This document shows, piece by piece, positions 1 to 6,301 of a DNA stretch of 13,917 nt. Under the pieces are notes generated by a model that was not told the origin of the DNA, ran no database searches, and saw nothing but the letters and a program-made list of their open reading frames with translations. Made by a program: the position numbers and the translations under genes. The stretch lies in contig JAXDKI010000607.1 of the NCBI GenBank assembly GCA_034667245.1, positions 1-13,917 of the forward strand. Reading direction: 5' to 3'. The stretch's first letter is position 1; each line of letters opens with the position of its first letter. This DNA is from DATBFX01 sp034667245 (GTDB lineage Bacteria > Chloroflexota > Chloroflexia > Thermomicrobiales > UBA6265).

Positions 1-17
1 ACTCGGTCCGCTGGGCC

Positions 18-998
18 ATGTCCGTGCGACTCATCCGTCGCGACGTTGAGAAGGGCGACCCGCCGGTCCGCCCCTACCGAGGAACGATCTTGATCGGCCA
101 GGAGGCAGGGCGGCAGGGAACGCCATCCGTACACGCGCACGGGGACGATGACGTTGCCGTGGCGGCCACCGGCATCGACCGGGTCGTACGATCCCGCACC
201 GTCCCATTCCGTCTAGCCGCCGGTGTCTGGCTCGCCGCGGCAGCGCTCGTTCTCTTCCTCGCCCTGCCGCTCGCCGCGCTCGTCCTCCGAGCGACCGAGT
301 CTCCCGGATTCTCCGCAACTACTCGCCGCACCCTGCGGCAGGCGTTGGAGCTGACGCTCGTCACGACCGGGGTCAGTCTGGCGATCATTCTCCTCTTCGG
401 CACGCCGCTCGCCTATCTGCTGGCCCGTCGTCGCTTTCCTGGAGTTCATCTGGTCAACACGCTGGTCGATTTACCGATGGTGCTGCCGCCGGCCGTCGCC
501 GGAATCGCGCTCCTGATGGCATTCGGCCGCCGCGGCATCGTCGGGAAGCACCTCGACGACGTCGGAATCACCCTGGGGTTCACGACCGCGGCCGTCGTCA
601 TCGCCCAGATCTTCGTCGCGGTGCCTTTTTATGTCCGCGCCGCCCGCGCCGGGTTCTCCCGCGTCGCCCGCGATCTGGAGGAAGCCGCCGCCGACCTCGG
701 CGCGTCGCCGCCGACCGTCTTCCGCTCGGTCACCCTGCCGCTGGCGCGGCCAAGTCTGGCAGCCGGCGCCGTGCTTGCCTGGGCGCGGGCGGTCGGCGAG
801 TTTGGGGCGACGATCATGTTCGCCGGCAATTTCGCGGGGGAGACCCAGACCATGCCTCTCGCGATTTACGGCCGCTACGAGGCGGGCGACCTGTCGACGG
901 CCCTTCTTCTCTCCGCCGTGCTCCTCGTCGCCTCGATGCTGGTCCTCCTCGCGGTCCGCCTCGTCGGCGGTCGCGCCGGCGACCTCACCGGTTCCTGA
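18..998 (+). CDS. modB: Molybdate-type ABC transporter permease (ModB)
   Basis: This is the membrane permease of an oxyanion ABC importer, most likely for molybdate or tungstate; it would work with a periplasmic binding protein (ModA) and an ATPase (ModC). The sequence shows about six hydrophobic segments, the first at about residues 65-90 and the last at about 292-316. A permease EAA loop lies at about 221-243 (EEAAADLGASPPTVFRSVTL), where the ATPase docks. The ModB hallmark 'ARAVGEFGATIMFAGN' is at 256-271, followed by 'ETQTMPLAIY'. The core is of normal family length. The 60-odd residues before the first helix are unusually long and polar. The frame stays open to the left window edge, so the true start may lie upstream. 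It could also be the in-frame GTG at 159, which gives a more typical N-terminus; neither start has a clear ribosome binding site. No modC follows, because the next gene is convergent, so partner genes must lie upstream or elsewhere. Sulfate/thiosulfate permeases (CysT/W) are the alternative, but the GEFGATIMFAGN motif favours ModB. Confidence 0.9.
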   Translation: MSVRLIRRDVEKGDPPVRPYRGTILIGQEAGRQGTPSVHAHGDDDVAVAATGIDRVVRSRTVPFRLAAGVWLAAAALVLFLALPLAALVLRATESPGFSATTRRTLRQALELTLVTTGVSLAIILLFGTPLAYLLARRRFPGVHLVNTLVDLPMVLPPAVAGIALLMAFGRRGIVGKHLDDVGITLGFTTAAVVIAQIFVAVPFYVRAARAGFSRVARDLEEAAADLGASPPTVFRSVTLPLARPSLAAGAVLAWARAVGEFGATIMFAGNFAGETQTMPLAIYGRYEAGDLSTALLLSAVLLVASMLVLLAVRLVGGRAGDLTGS

Positions 999-1054
999 GG
1001 GAGTCGATCAACCGTAGGAACTCCATTCCGAATCCCTGCGAGAGGTTATTGGCG

Positions 1055-1498
1055 CTAGCTGCACTGTATCTGAGGAACGCAGGCACCGCCGCAGTTGACC
1101 TGGCCCTGCCCGCAGCACTTGCCGTTGGAGCAATGGGAGCCCTTTCGACAGGTGTTGCCACAAATGCCGCAATTGGTGCTGTCGGTCTTGAGGTCGCGGC
1201 AGATGCCGTTGCACTTGCGGAAGCCGGTCGGGCAGCCGTCGCAGTTGTCGCGACAGAGACCGTTGCAGTTGACCTTGCCGGCAGGGCAGCGGCAATAGCC
1301 GAGGGTACAGGTCCCCTGGCAGCACTCGGAGTCGGCGTTGCACGACTCTCCGGAGGCATAGCAGACCGCTGCCTCGCTCCGTGCGACCGGAGCCACAACC
1401 AGTCCGACGACCGCCGCAGCAAGTCCGCGTAAAGCCCGTCGCCGTGACATACCAGTTGCCCAAGTCCTCGCGATCGAGTCGAATTGAGTTCCGTCCAT
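1055..1498 (-). CDS. Tat-exported cysteine-rich Stig1-like protein
   Basis: A 147-residue secreted protein of unknown role. The ATG at 1498 is chosen because GGGAGGAC lies about 5 nt before it; the upstream extension of the frame lacks any such signal. The leader has a twin-arginine motif (SRRRALRG, residues 18-25), a hydrophobic stretch at about 26-38 and an alanine-rich end near 43, so export in the folded state by the Tat system is expected. The mature part (about 104 residues) contains 22 cysteines, including CC pairs at 59-60 and 128-129. The spacing 'NCGICGNTCRKGSHCSNGKC' (109-128) matches Stig1-type repeats, and earlier segments 'KVNCNGLCRDNCDGC' and 'RKCNGICRD' look like degenerate copies. 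Seen: the cysteine pattern and leader. Known: Stig1-like repeats occur in secreted proteins of myxobacteria and Chloroflexota with unclear function. Inferred: a disulfide-rich cell-surface protein. Metal binding cannot be excluded. It is convergent with modB, 56 nt away. Confidence 0.85.
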   Translation of the reverse strand: MDGTQFDSIARTWATGMSRRRALRGLAAAVVGLVVAPVARSEAAVCYASGESCNADSECCQGTCTLGYCRCPAGKVNCNGLCRDNCDGCPTGFRKCNGICRDLKTDSTNCGICGNTCRKGSHCSNGKCCGQGQVNCGGACVPQIQCS

Positions 1499-1899
1499 GT
1501 CGTCCTCCCTCGTCCGCTTGCCATCCAACCCGTCCGTCGCAGGCCGCTTTTGACCGCTGCGACTCGGTTCCGATCTGAGCTTCAGGATGCGTGACCGGGC
1601 AGCGGCCGGCATCGGTAGGAATGCCTAATGCGATTCCCGCGCGTTTCGACGTTCCGACACGGGCGTGGATCGGGCGCCGGTAGGATTGCCGACAGGTTCG
1701 GTCGGCGACGACACGCGTACCGGAGCGGTCGTTGACGCGGTCACGTGCCGGGATAGAATTCGGCTTGGTTCCCGAAGGTGGTTGCCCTGGTTCAGCGCAA
1801 CGACGGGGTGCATCAACGGCCACTGTGCCGCGACCGACAGACGTTGTTGCCGGCCGTGCGCGATCGGCCGTTGGCAATACAAAGAAGGACGAAGTGGGA
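1499..1899. other. Divergent intergenic region between two Tat-exported protein genes
   Basis: This 401 bp stretch separates the minus-strand Stig1-like gene from the plus-strand gene at 1900. It holds a good sigma-70-type promoter for the plus-strand gene (1732-1759). It also has a 13 bp near-identical direct repeat (1613-1625 and 1678-1690, 12 of 13 bases equal), a short hairpin at 1688-1706 (GCCGAC/GTCGGC) and a bulged hairpin at 1848-1876 just before the ribosome binding site. I see no convincing promoter for the minus-strand gene and no coding sequence. Confidence 0.6.
1732..1759 (+). promoter_or_regulatory. Sigma-70-type promoter for the gene at 1900
   Basis: TTGACG (1732-1737) and TAGAAT (1754-1759) are separated by 16 nt, each matching the consensus in five of six positions. 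The expected start of transcription is near 1766, giving an untranslated leader of about 130 nt that includes the bulged hairpin at 1848-1876. Confidence 0.6.
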
Positions 1900-2508
1900 A
1901 TGACACGTTCCGCGCTTGGTCGGCTCGCAGGGTCGTTGACCGGTCGGAGCTCTCGTCGAGCGGCGGTCCTCGGCGGCGCTGGACTGACGGTAGGACTACT
2001 CGGGTTGACCGGGGAGCGCAGCTCGGCAGCACCGATGGTACAAACCGACGACGAATTCGAGTCGGGCGGTCTCGGGCTGTCGTCCGACGCGTTTGAAGCG
2101 CTCTACGGTCCCAGCACGGTCGGGCAAGGCGCGATCATCTACGAGATCGACGGCGAATCCTACGCGGTTAGGGGAACACCGGGGATCGACCTGGTGACAT
2201 CGATCCACTGGAGCGCGTCGACGCAGGAAGGTGTGTCATTCGACGAAGCGGTCGAACGCATCGCCCCCTTTCTTCCAGTGGATGCTCGGCTTCGCGAGGT
2301 CTACACGACTCCCGCCGCGGGTATCGGCCCATTCGCCACCGCCCACCTCTACAAGAGCGCCGGCTTGGCAACAGTGCTCGCGGGCGGACCGACGGTGACG
2401 AGCGGAAACTTCCTGGTTGCCTTCAATCTCGTCGGCGGGTTTAGCACGAACGTGCTGGGGGTCAATGCCTTTGTCGGCGCGAAGCCGGAGACGGAGAGCG
2501 ACCGGTAA
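1900..2508 (+). CDS. Tat-exported protein of unknown function
   Basis: A 202-residue protein that I do not recognise. The N-terminus has twin arginines (SSRRAAVLGG, residues 17-26), a hydrophobic stretch to about 37 and 'SSAAP' at 41-45 as a likely cleavage zone, so Tat export is probable. The mature part is acidic at first (DDEFES, 50-55). It then alternates beta-like segments (AIIYEIDGESYAVR, 78-91; NFLVAFNLVGGFSTNVLGVNAFVG, about 170-193, the last predicted strands) with a helix (VSFDEAVERIAPFL, 112-125). It has no cysteines in the mature part and no catalytic motif I can name. AAGGA at 1885-1889 precedes both the ATG at 1900 (10 nt) and an in-frame GTG at 1894 (4 nt); either could be the start, a difference of two residues. 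The gene has its own promoter and a strong hairpin 130 nt downstream, so it is probably monocistronic. A ligand-binding or adhesion role would be a guess. Confidence 0.75.
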   Translation: MTRSALGRLAGSLTGRSSRRAAVLGGAGLTVGLLGLTGERSSAAPMVQTDDEFESGGLGLSSDAFEALYGPSTVGQGAIIYEIDGESYAVRGTPGIDLVTSIHWSASTQEGVSFDEAVERIAPFLPVDARLREVYTTPAAGIGPFATAHLYKSAGLATVLAGGPTVTSGNFLVAFNLVGGFSTNVLGVNAFVGAKPETESDR

Positions 2509-2636
2509 TTCTCCTCGCATTGGCATATCGGAGGTACCAGCGAGCGCATCCGATCACAGCGAGTCGACGTTCGTGCCAGCATCCTTGTGGGCAACGAGCG
2601 CCGCTGCGATCCTGCGAGTGAGCCGTGAGCCGTGTA

Positions 2637-2671
2637 CAAGGGGTGGACCGGTGTCGCCAGTCCACCCCTTG
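2637..2671 (+). terminator. Strong hairpin, probable terminator of the gene ending at 2508
   Basis: A perfect 12 bp inverted repeat (CAAGGGGTGGAC at 2637-2648, GTCCACCCCTTG at 2660-2671) with an 11 nt loop, followed by the T-rich run GTTTGGCTATTGGTTG. It lies 128 nt after the stop codon of the upstream gene and 10 nt before the ilvE promoter. Termination is therefore likelier than control of ilvE, although the T tract is interrupted. Confidence 0.55.
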
Positions 2672-2680
2672 GTTTGGCTA

Positions 2681-2709
2681 TTGGTTGACCCTACTCCGTG
2701 TGCCATAAT
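2681..2709 (+). promoter_or_regulatory. Probable ilvE promoter
   Basis: TTGGTT (2681-2686), a 17 nt spacer and CATAAT (2704-2709; five of six consensus positions). The predicted transcription start near 2716 leaves a leader of about 87 nt before the ilvE ATG. No leader peptide rich in branched-chain residues and no T-box sequence is visible in it. Confidence 0.5.
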
Positions 2710-2802
2710 CCGGTATCAATCGCGCGAGCCGTCCGGGCGTCAGTCTTCGCCGCGTCGGGCCCTCGCCCATCCCGTCATCAACGCAGCGAAGGAGTCGCCA
2801 AG

Positions 2803-3750
2803 ATGCAGTCGCCGATGTTGGAGTACGCGTTTTTCGAGGGCCGGATCGTTCCCTTCGCCGAGGCCAACATCAGCATCGGCACCCACTGCGTTCAGTACGG
2901 CACCGGGGCCTTCGCCGGCATCCGCGGCTACCTCGACGCCGACGGTGAGACGATCAACATCTTCCGTCTCCCCGACCACGCCGCACGCCTCCTCAACTCG
3001 GCTCGGCTGCTGCGGATGGAACTTCCCTTCGACCGGGACTCGCTGGCGGCAACGATCGCCGGTCTGGTCGAGCGTAACGCGCCGGCGGGCGATGTCTACA
3101 TCCGTCCCTTCATCTACAAACCGGCCGTCCAGCTGACGCCGCGACTGCGCGGGATCGGCGACGAACTGGCGGTCTACATGATGTCGATGGGCGACTATCT
3201 CAAGCTCGACCGGGGCCAAAAGGCGATCGTCTCCTCCTGGTTCCGCATCCCCGACAACGCGATCCCGAGTCGGGGCAAGGTGTCGGGTGCGTACATCAAC
3301 TCGGCCTTCGCCAAGGACGAGGCCGAGGAGAAGGGCGCCGACGAGGCGATCATGCTCGACACCTCGGGCCACGTCGCCGAGGGCAGCGGCTGCAACCTCT
3401 TCATCGTCCGCAACGGGACGCTGATCACCCCGCCGATCACCGGCGACATCCTGGAGGGGATCACCCGCCGCTCCATCCTCCAGTTCGCGCAGGACGAAGG
3501 GATCCCCACCGAGACGCGGGAGATCGACCGCACGGAGCTCTACATCGCCGACGAGGCGTTCTTCTGCGGCACCGGCGTCCAGGTTGCCTGGATCGAGTCG
3601 ATCGATGGCCGCCCGGTCGGGAACAAACAGATCGGCCCGATCACCGAGCGTCTGCGGACCCTCTTCTTCGACACCGTCCGCGGCCGCTCGCCCCGCTACG
3701 CCAACTGGCTGACGCAGATCCGCGCTCGGGTTGCCACCGCGGCCGATTAG
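2803..3750 (+). CDS. ilvE: Branched-chain amino acid aminotransferase (class IV, PLP)
   Basis: A 315-residue cytoplasmic enzyme that transfers an amino group between glutamate/2-oxoglutarate and the 2-oxo acids of leucine, isoleucine and valine, the last step of their synthesis and the first of their breakdown. The fold-type IV signature is clear: 'YAFFEGRIVPFAEANIS' at the N-terminus, the PLP lysine K159 in 'PSRGKVSGAYINS', 'EAIMLDTSGHVAEGSGCNLF' (181-200) with the cofactor-binding Glu193, and 'LEGITRRSI' (218-226). 'YIADEAFFCGTGVQVAWI' (247-264) completes the set. Length is normal for the family. The ATG at 2803 has GAAGGAG 8 nt upstream; the frame is open further upstream but lacks a signal there. 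It has its own promoter and sits alone, not next to other ilv/leu genes. D-amino acid aminotransferase and aminodeoxychorismate lyase share the fold, but length and motifs favour IlvE. Confidence 0.95.
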   Translation: MQSPMLEYAFFEGRIVPFAEANISIGTHCVQYGTGAFAGIRGYLDADGETINIFRLPDHAARLLNSARLLRMELPFDRDSLAATIAGLVERNAPAGDVYIRPFIYKPAVQLTPRLRGIGDELAVYMMSMGDYLKLDRGQKAIVSSWFRIPDNAIPSRGKVSGAYINSAFAKDEAEEKGADEAIMLDTSGHVAEGSGCNLFIVRNGTLITPPITGDILEGITRRSILQFAQDEGIPTETREIDRTELYIADEAFFCGTGVQVAWIESIDGRPVGNKQIGPITERLRTLFFDTVRGRSPRYANWLTQIRARVATAAD

Positions 3751-3773
3751 GGCGGTCCGAGACTCCATCTGGC

Positions 3774-3837
3774 ATGCGCTCGAAACGAGGCATTGACCAT
3801 CGGGGCCGTGAGAGCCTGTTCCTCGTTTCGAGCGCAT
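3774..3837. repeat. Perfect 17 bp inverted repeat between ilvE and parD
   Basis: The arms ATGCGCTCGAAACGAGG (3774-3790) and CCTCGTTTCGAGCGCAT (3821-3837) are perfect reverse complements around a 30 nt loop. The left arm begins 24 nt after the ilvE stop and the right arm ends 32 nt before the parD ATG. It could terminate ilvE transcription, although no T run follows, or form part of the toxin-antitoxin control region. I see no flanking target-site duplication that would mark a mobile element. Confidence 0.7.
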
Positions 3838-3869
3838 AGAGGACTTTCGACCATTAGGAGTTCGCCGGT

Positions 3870-4136
3870 ATGAGCGTAACCCTTCCTCCCGAGCTCGAGG
3901 CGATGGTCCGTCAAAAGGTGGACGAGGGACTCTACGCCGATGTCGATAGTGTCGTGCAGGAAGCGCTGCGCCTGCTAGATCGGCGAGACCGGCGCGAACG
4001 ACTGCGAGCAGCGCTAGTCGAAGGCGAAGAGGGCGAGGGTATCCCCTACACACCGGAGCTTCTCGAGGAGATTGACCGAGAGGTGGAAGAGCGATTCCTC
4101 CGAGGTGAGTTACCGCACCCCGATGTCTGCCCATAA
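3870..4136 (+). CDS. parD: ParD-family type II antitoxin
   Basis: An 88-residue ribbon-helix-helix antitoxin expected to bind and neutralise the toxin encoded next to it and to repress its own promoter. The N-terminal strand 'MSVTLPPELEAMVRQKV' and the following helix 'DVDSVVQEALRLLDRRDRRE' form the RHH DNA-binding dimer module. The acidic tail from about residue 50 onward (EGEEGEGIPYTPELLEEI) would wrap the toxin. AGGAG lies 9 nt before the ATG. The gene overlaps the toxin gene by 14 nt in another frame, the usual antitoxin-first order. The 17 bp inverted repeat just upstream may belong to its control region, but the RHH operator itself is not evident. Confidence 0.88.
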   Translation: MSVTLPPELEAMVRQKVDEGLYADVDSVVQEALRLLDRRDRRERLRAALVEGEEGEGIPYTPELLEEIDREVEERFLRGELPHPDVCP

Positions 4137-4428
4137 GTTCCGGTTGGTCGTTTCCCCACGCGCAAAAGAGGACCTCGGCGATATTTTGCTTCACACTCAG
4201 CGTCAGTGGGGTCGCCAGCAGCGGGCCACCTACAAGGCGATCATCCACCATGCCCTAACAGAAATCACGCTGTTTCCGGGTATTGGCCAGTCGAAAGAGC
4301 ATCTGCGACCGGGCCTTCACTCATTCCTTGCCAAACAGCATGTCATCTACTACCGAATCGAGCCCGGGATTATTCGAGTGGAGCGCATACTGCACGTCCG
4401 AATGGACGCTGATGCCGAACTGGATTAG
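4123..4428 (+). CDS. parE: ParE/RelE-superfamily toxin
   Basis: A 101-residue toxin partner of the ParD-like antitoxin. The sequence has the ParE layout: an N-terminal strand 'KFRLVVSPRAKEDLGDILLH' (residues about 5-24), two helices with 'QWGRQQRATYKAIIHHAL', then the core 'HLRPGLHSFLAKQHVIYYRI' (about 61-80) and the final strand 'IIRVERILHVRMD' ending in the family's conserved R-H-x-R-x-D type segment. ParE toxins act on DNA gyrase, whereas RelE relatives cleave mRNA at the ribosome; the partner family favours ParE but the target is inferred. The ATG at 4123 overlaps the end of parD by 14 nt, with GAGGTGAG about 13 nt upstream. The frame is open further 5' but those residues do not resemble the family. 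Confidence 0.88.
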   Translation: MSAHKFRLVVSPRAKEDLGDILLHTQRQWGRQQRATYKAIIHHALTEITLFPGIGQSKEHLRPGLHSFLAKQHVIYYRIEPGIIRVERILHVRMDADAELD

Positions 4429-4484
4429 CAGCGATTCCATTGACGGCCACCGTGGTCGCGCCTCGACGAGTGCCCCAGGGTCTC

Positions 4485-5141
4485 CTACTCAGCACTCTGA
4501 TTGATGTATTCCCTGATCTGCCCCTCATCCAACTCGCCAATGTGCACTGCGGCGATCGTCCCGTCGGGGCGGATAAAGACGGTTGTCGGGTAATTCGAGA
4601 TGCCGAACGCCTTCTCGATTTGACCCCGCATCGGGTCGTCGCCGGCGGTGTCGCGACCGGTCGGGAAAGTCAGTCCCAGGTCGGCGACGAGGGTTCGGGC
4701 GTTCTCTACGTAGTCATTCTTGATGCCGACGCCGACAACTTTGACGAACTCGCCGTTCCGGGTCGCCTCCTCGGCAATCGCCTGGAACCGGGGCAGCTCA
4801 CTCTTGCACGGCGCGCACCAGGCGGCCCAGAAGTTGACCGCGACGACCGAACCGCGGAGGTCCGCCAGGCGGAGCGTGTCGCCACCCAGGAGCTCCAGTG
4901 TCACGTCTGGTGCCGGTTGACCGACCAGCCGCCCGACCTGATCGTTCCCGCCGCTGGGCCGCCGTTGGGCGACGCCGATGGCGAGGAGGACAATCACCAT
5001 CAAGGCGGCGAGACCGAGGGGTGTATACCGAGCGTACCTGCCGTAGCCGATCCGGCCGTGTTCGTGCAGCGGAGCGTCGGCCGTCTCGGGCGTGGACTCC
5101 TCTAGGTCTGGTGGCGACGCGGAATCGTTGGTCACGGACAC
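4485..5141 (-). CDS. Membrane-anchored TlpA/ResA-type thioredoxin-like protein
   Basis: A 218-residue thiol-disulfide oxidoreductase expected on the outer face of the membrane, where relatives such as ResA and CcmG reduce cysteines of apocytochrome c or supply electrons to other exported proteins. It has an acidic cytoplasmic N-terminus, one membrane helix at about residues 41-58 (PLGLAALMVIVLLAIGVA), a typical TlpA entry 'VGQPAPDVTLELLGGDTLRL', and 'GSVVAVNFWAAWCAPCKSEL' with the redox pair C109/C112. The cis-proline is P185 (NYPTTVFI), followed by 'RPDGTIAAVHIG'. The start is GTG at 5141, three bases after the stop of the preceding gene, so the two form an operon; another GTG two codons later is possible. 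A glycine-rich 'SGG' linker follows the helix. A peroxiredoxin (AhpC/TSA) reading is less likely because the WCxxC motif is intact. Confidence 0.92.
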   Translation of the reverse strand: MSVTNDSASPPDLEESTPETADAPLHEHGRIGYGRYARYTPLGLAALMVIVLLAIGVAQRRPSGGNDQVGRLVGQPAPDVTLELLGGDTLRLADLRGSVVAVNFWAAWCAPCKSELPRFQAIAEEATRNGEFVKVVGVGIKNDYVENARTLVADLGLTFPTGRDTAGDDPMRGQIEKAFGISNYPTTVFIRPDGTIAAVHIGELDEGQIREYINQSAE

Positions 5142-5144
5142 TGC

Positions 5145-5651
5145 TTAGGGTAACCCCTGGATGGCGCGGTCGACCTTCGCGGCGAGCTCGGCATCGCCTC
5201 CGAATAGGACGACGTAGATATTGCTCCCGCCGACCGGGTGCGGTTCGCCGGATGGGATAGTGCCGGTCGCGCTTTCGGGAAGGAGATCGGCGGCCTCAAG
5301 GGGGCCGGATTCATCCTCGCGGATGGTCGGATCGTCGTAGATGAAGACGTAGAGCGGGTTCCCGTCGGCGGTCAATCCCTGAGCGGGGGGTGTCAGGGCA
5401 GCGAACTGCGGGCTAGGCTCGCGCGAAACCTCAGTCTCGATCCCCTGTGCTCTCAGCGCATCGACGACGTTCTTAAGTTGCGCGTGGCCAGGCTGACTCG
5501 GCGGGGGTGGCGGCGTCTGATCCTTGTCTTGCCTGTCACGGACGTAGAGCACCGCGACGGCGACGAACAGAATCGCGGCGAGCGCGAAGAGCGCCAGCGA
5601 TAACCGGTTCGCGGTCCTACTCGCCAGCCCCTTTCTGCCGCGCGTACTCAC
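5145..5651 (-). CDS. Membrane-anchored protein of unknown function, operon with TlpA-like gene
   Basis: A 168-residue protein I do not recognise. It has a short basic cytoplasmic start (STRGRKGLASRTANR), one membrane helix at about residues 16-37 (LSLALFALAAILFVAVAVLY), a proline-rich stalk (TPPPPPSQPG, 46-55) and an extracytoplasmic domain of about 110 residues. That domain begins with a helix 'LKNVVDALRAQGIETEVS' (59-76) and contains strands 'PLYVFIYDDPTIRE' (99-112) and 'GSNIYVVLFGGDAELAAKV' (142-160). It has no cysteines, so it is not itself a thiol enzyme. GTG at 5651 is chosen because GAGGG lies about 5 nt upstream; the frame is open for a further 59 codons but that part is basic, low in hydrophobics and unlike a leader. 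Three bases separate it from the TlpA-like gene, so joint expression is very likely and a physical or functional partnership is plausible. Confidence 0.7.
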   Translation of the reverse strand: MSTRGRKGLASRTANRLSLALFALAAILFVAVAVLYVRDRQDKDQTPPPPPSQPGHAQLKNVVDALRAQGIETEVSREPSPQFAALTPPAQGLTADGNPLYVFIYDDPTIREDESGPLEAADLLPESATGTIPSGEPHPVGGSNIYVVLFGGDAELAAKVDRAIQGLP

Positions 5652-5827
5652 GTCGCCCTCATCCCTCCGCTCATCGCTCCACCGTCCGCCGCAAAGCGCT
5701 CGGACCAACCGCACGGATGGTACGTCGTCTGCCGTCCAGCGAAAAGGACCACTGATCGCGTGCCCGTTCTTTGTCCAGGTCTCGGTCCATGTCGGGGACG
5801 GCGACCAGATCGCAGTCGACGCAAACA

Positions 5828-5857
5828 CGAAGCGGCGGTCGTCAGACCGCCGCTTCG
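5828..5857 (-). terminator. Perfect 13 bp GC hairpin, possible minus-strand terminator or attenuator
   Basis: CGAAGCGGCGGTC (5828-5840) and GACCGCCGCTTCG (5845-5857) pair perfectly around a 4 nt loop. Read on the minus strand, the hairpin is followed by TGTTTGCG, a weak T-rich tail; on the plus strand by CGCTTCACCCC. No gene is visible on the minus strand upstream of it. It would therefore either end an unseen transcript or sit in the leader of the operon starting at 5651, 177 nt before its GTG. Confidence 0.45.
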
Positions 5858-6264
5858 CGCTTCACCCCGGGGGGAGGGGCTACCAGATGAGAGGGACCAC
5901 CACCGGGTCGCCATGATGCGACATCGCCGGTCGCGAATAGGATCAACACCTGGCCGGCGTCGCCGTTGGCACCGTTTCATCAGCGCCAATTGCTGCCGAC
6001 CCGTCTGGCCTAGCCTGAGAGTACTAATCCCTGCCGGGGTCCGGTATAGCCCACGCGGACCAAAGACTCAGGGACCAACGTCTTGCCCCGCAGCCCTGCC
6101 GGATCGCCCGAGCAACTTGGGGTCCTCACGTTGTCGGGACAAGTCATGCCGAGCCGCCGCCACGCTCGATGTTCGAAGGGTGCGATGATTCCCTCGCTGC
6201 AAAGACGGACCGAGGGGTATGGAGCAGGCGCGGCACGGACACGGGGCGGGATCGGTGACTGGTC

Positions 6265-6293
6265 TTGACGCGAATGACCACGTGCGGTCTATG
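6265..6293 (+). promoter_or_regulatory. Probable promoter of the EamA gene, suggesting a leaderless mRNA
   Basis: TTGACG (6265-6270), a 17 nt spacer and TCTATG (6288-6293). Transcription would begin at about 6300-6302, essentially at the ATG at 6302. This fits the absence of any Shine-Dalgarno sequence and the presence of a 6 bp hairpin (GCGGTC/GACCGC, 6284-6299) exactly where a ribosome binding site should be. The -10 is a weak match. Confidence 0.4.
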
Positions 6294-6301
6294 GACCGCC
6301 C

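Larger units (their letters stand above)
5652..6301. other. 650 bp divergent intergenic region without a convincing gene
   Basis: It separates the minus-strand TlpA operon from the plus-strand EamA gene. Reading frames here are either 5' extensions or carry no recognisable sequence or start signal. It holds a perfect 13 bp hairpin (5828-5857) and, at its right end, the probable EamA promoter. I checked it for tRNA, SRP RNA, RNase P and common riboswitch cores and found none that hold up. Confidence 0.55.

Noticed and set aside
2716..2802. An attenuator or T-box in the ilvE leader.
   Set aside because: No branched-chain-rich leader peptide, no T-box core sequence, and the strong hairpin lies before the promoter rather than in the leader.
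3774..3837. The inverted repeat as ends of a small transposable element.
   Set aside because: No target-site duplication flanks it, no transposase fragment lies inside, and the loop is only 30 nt.
2740..4251. A 503-codon open frame on the minus strand across ilvE and parD/parE.
   Set aside because: It is antisense to three genes with clear family motifs, has no recognisable domain or ribosome binding site, and long antisense frames are expected at this G+C content.
4440..5105. A 221-codon plus-strand open frame opposite the TlpA-like gene.
   Set aside because: The opposite strand carries the intact WCAPC thioredoxin; the plus-strand translation has no family features.
6015..6045. CTGAGA followed by CCTGCCGGGG, recalling a thiamine riboswitch.
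   Set aside because: The conserved ACCTGAT core and the second arm are missing, and the downstream gene is not a thiamine gene.
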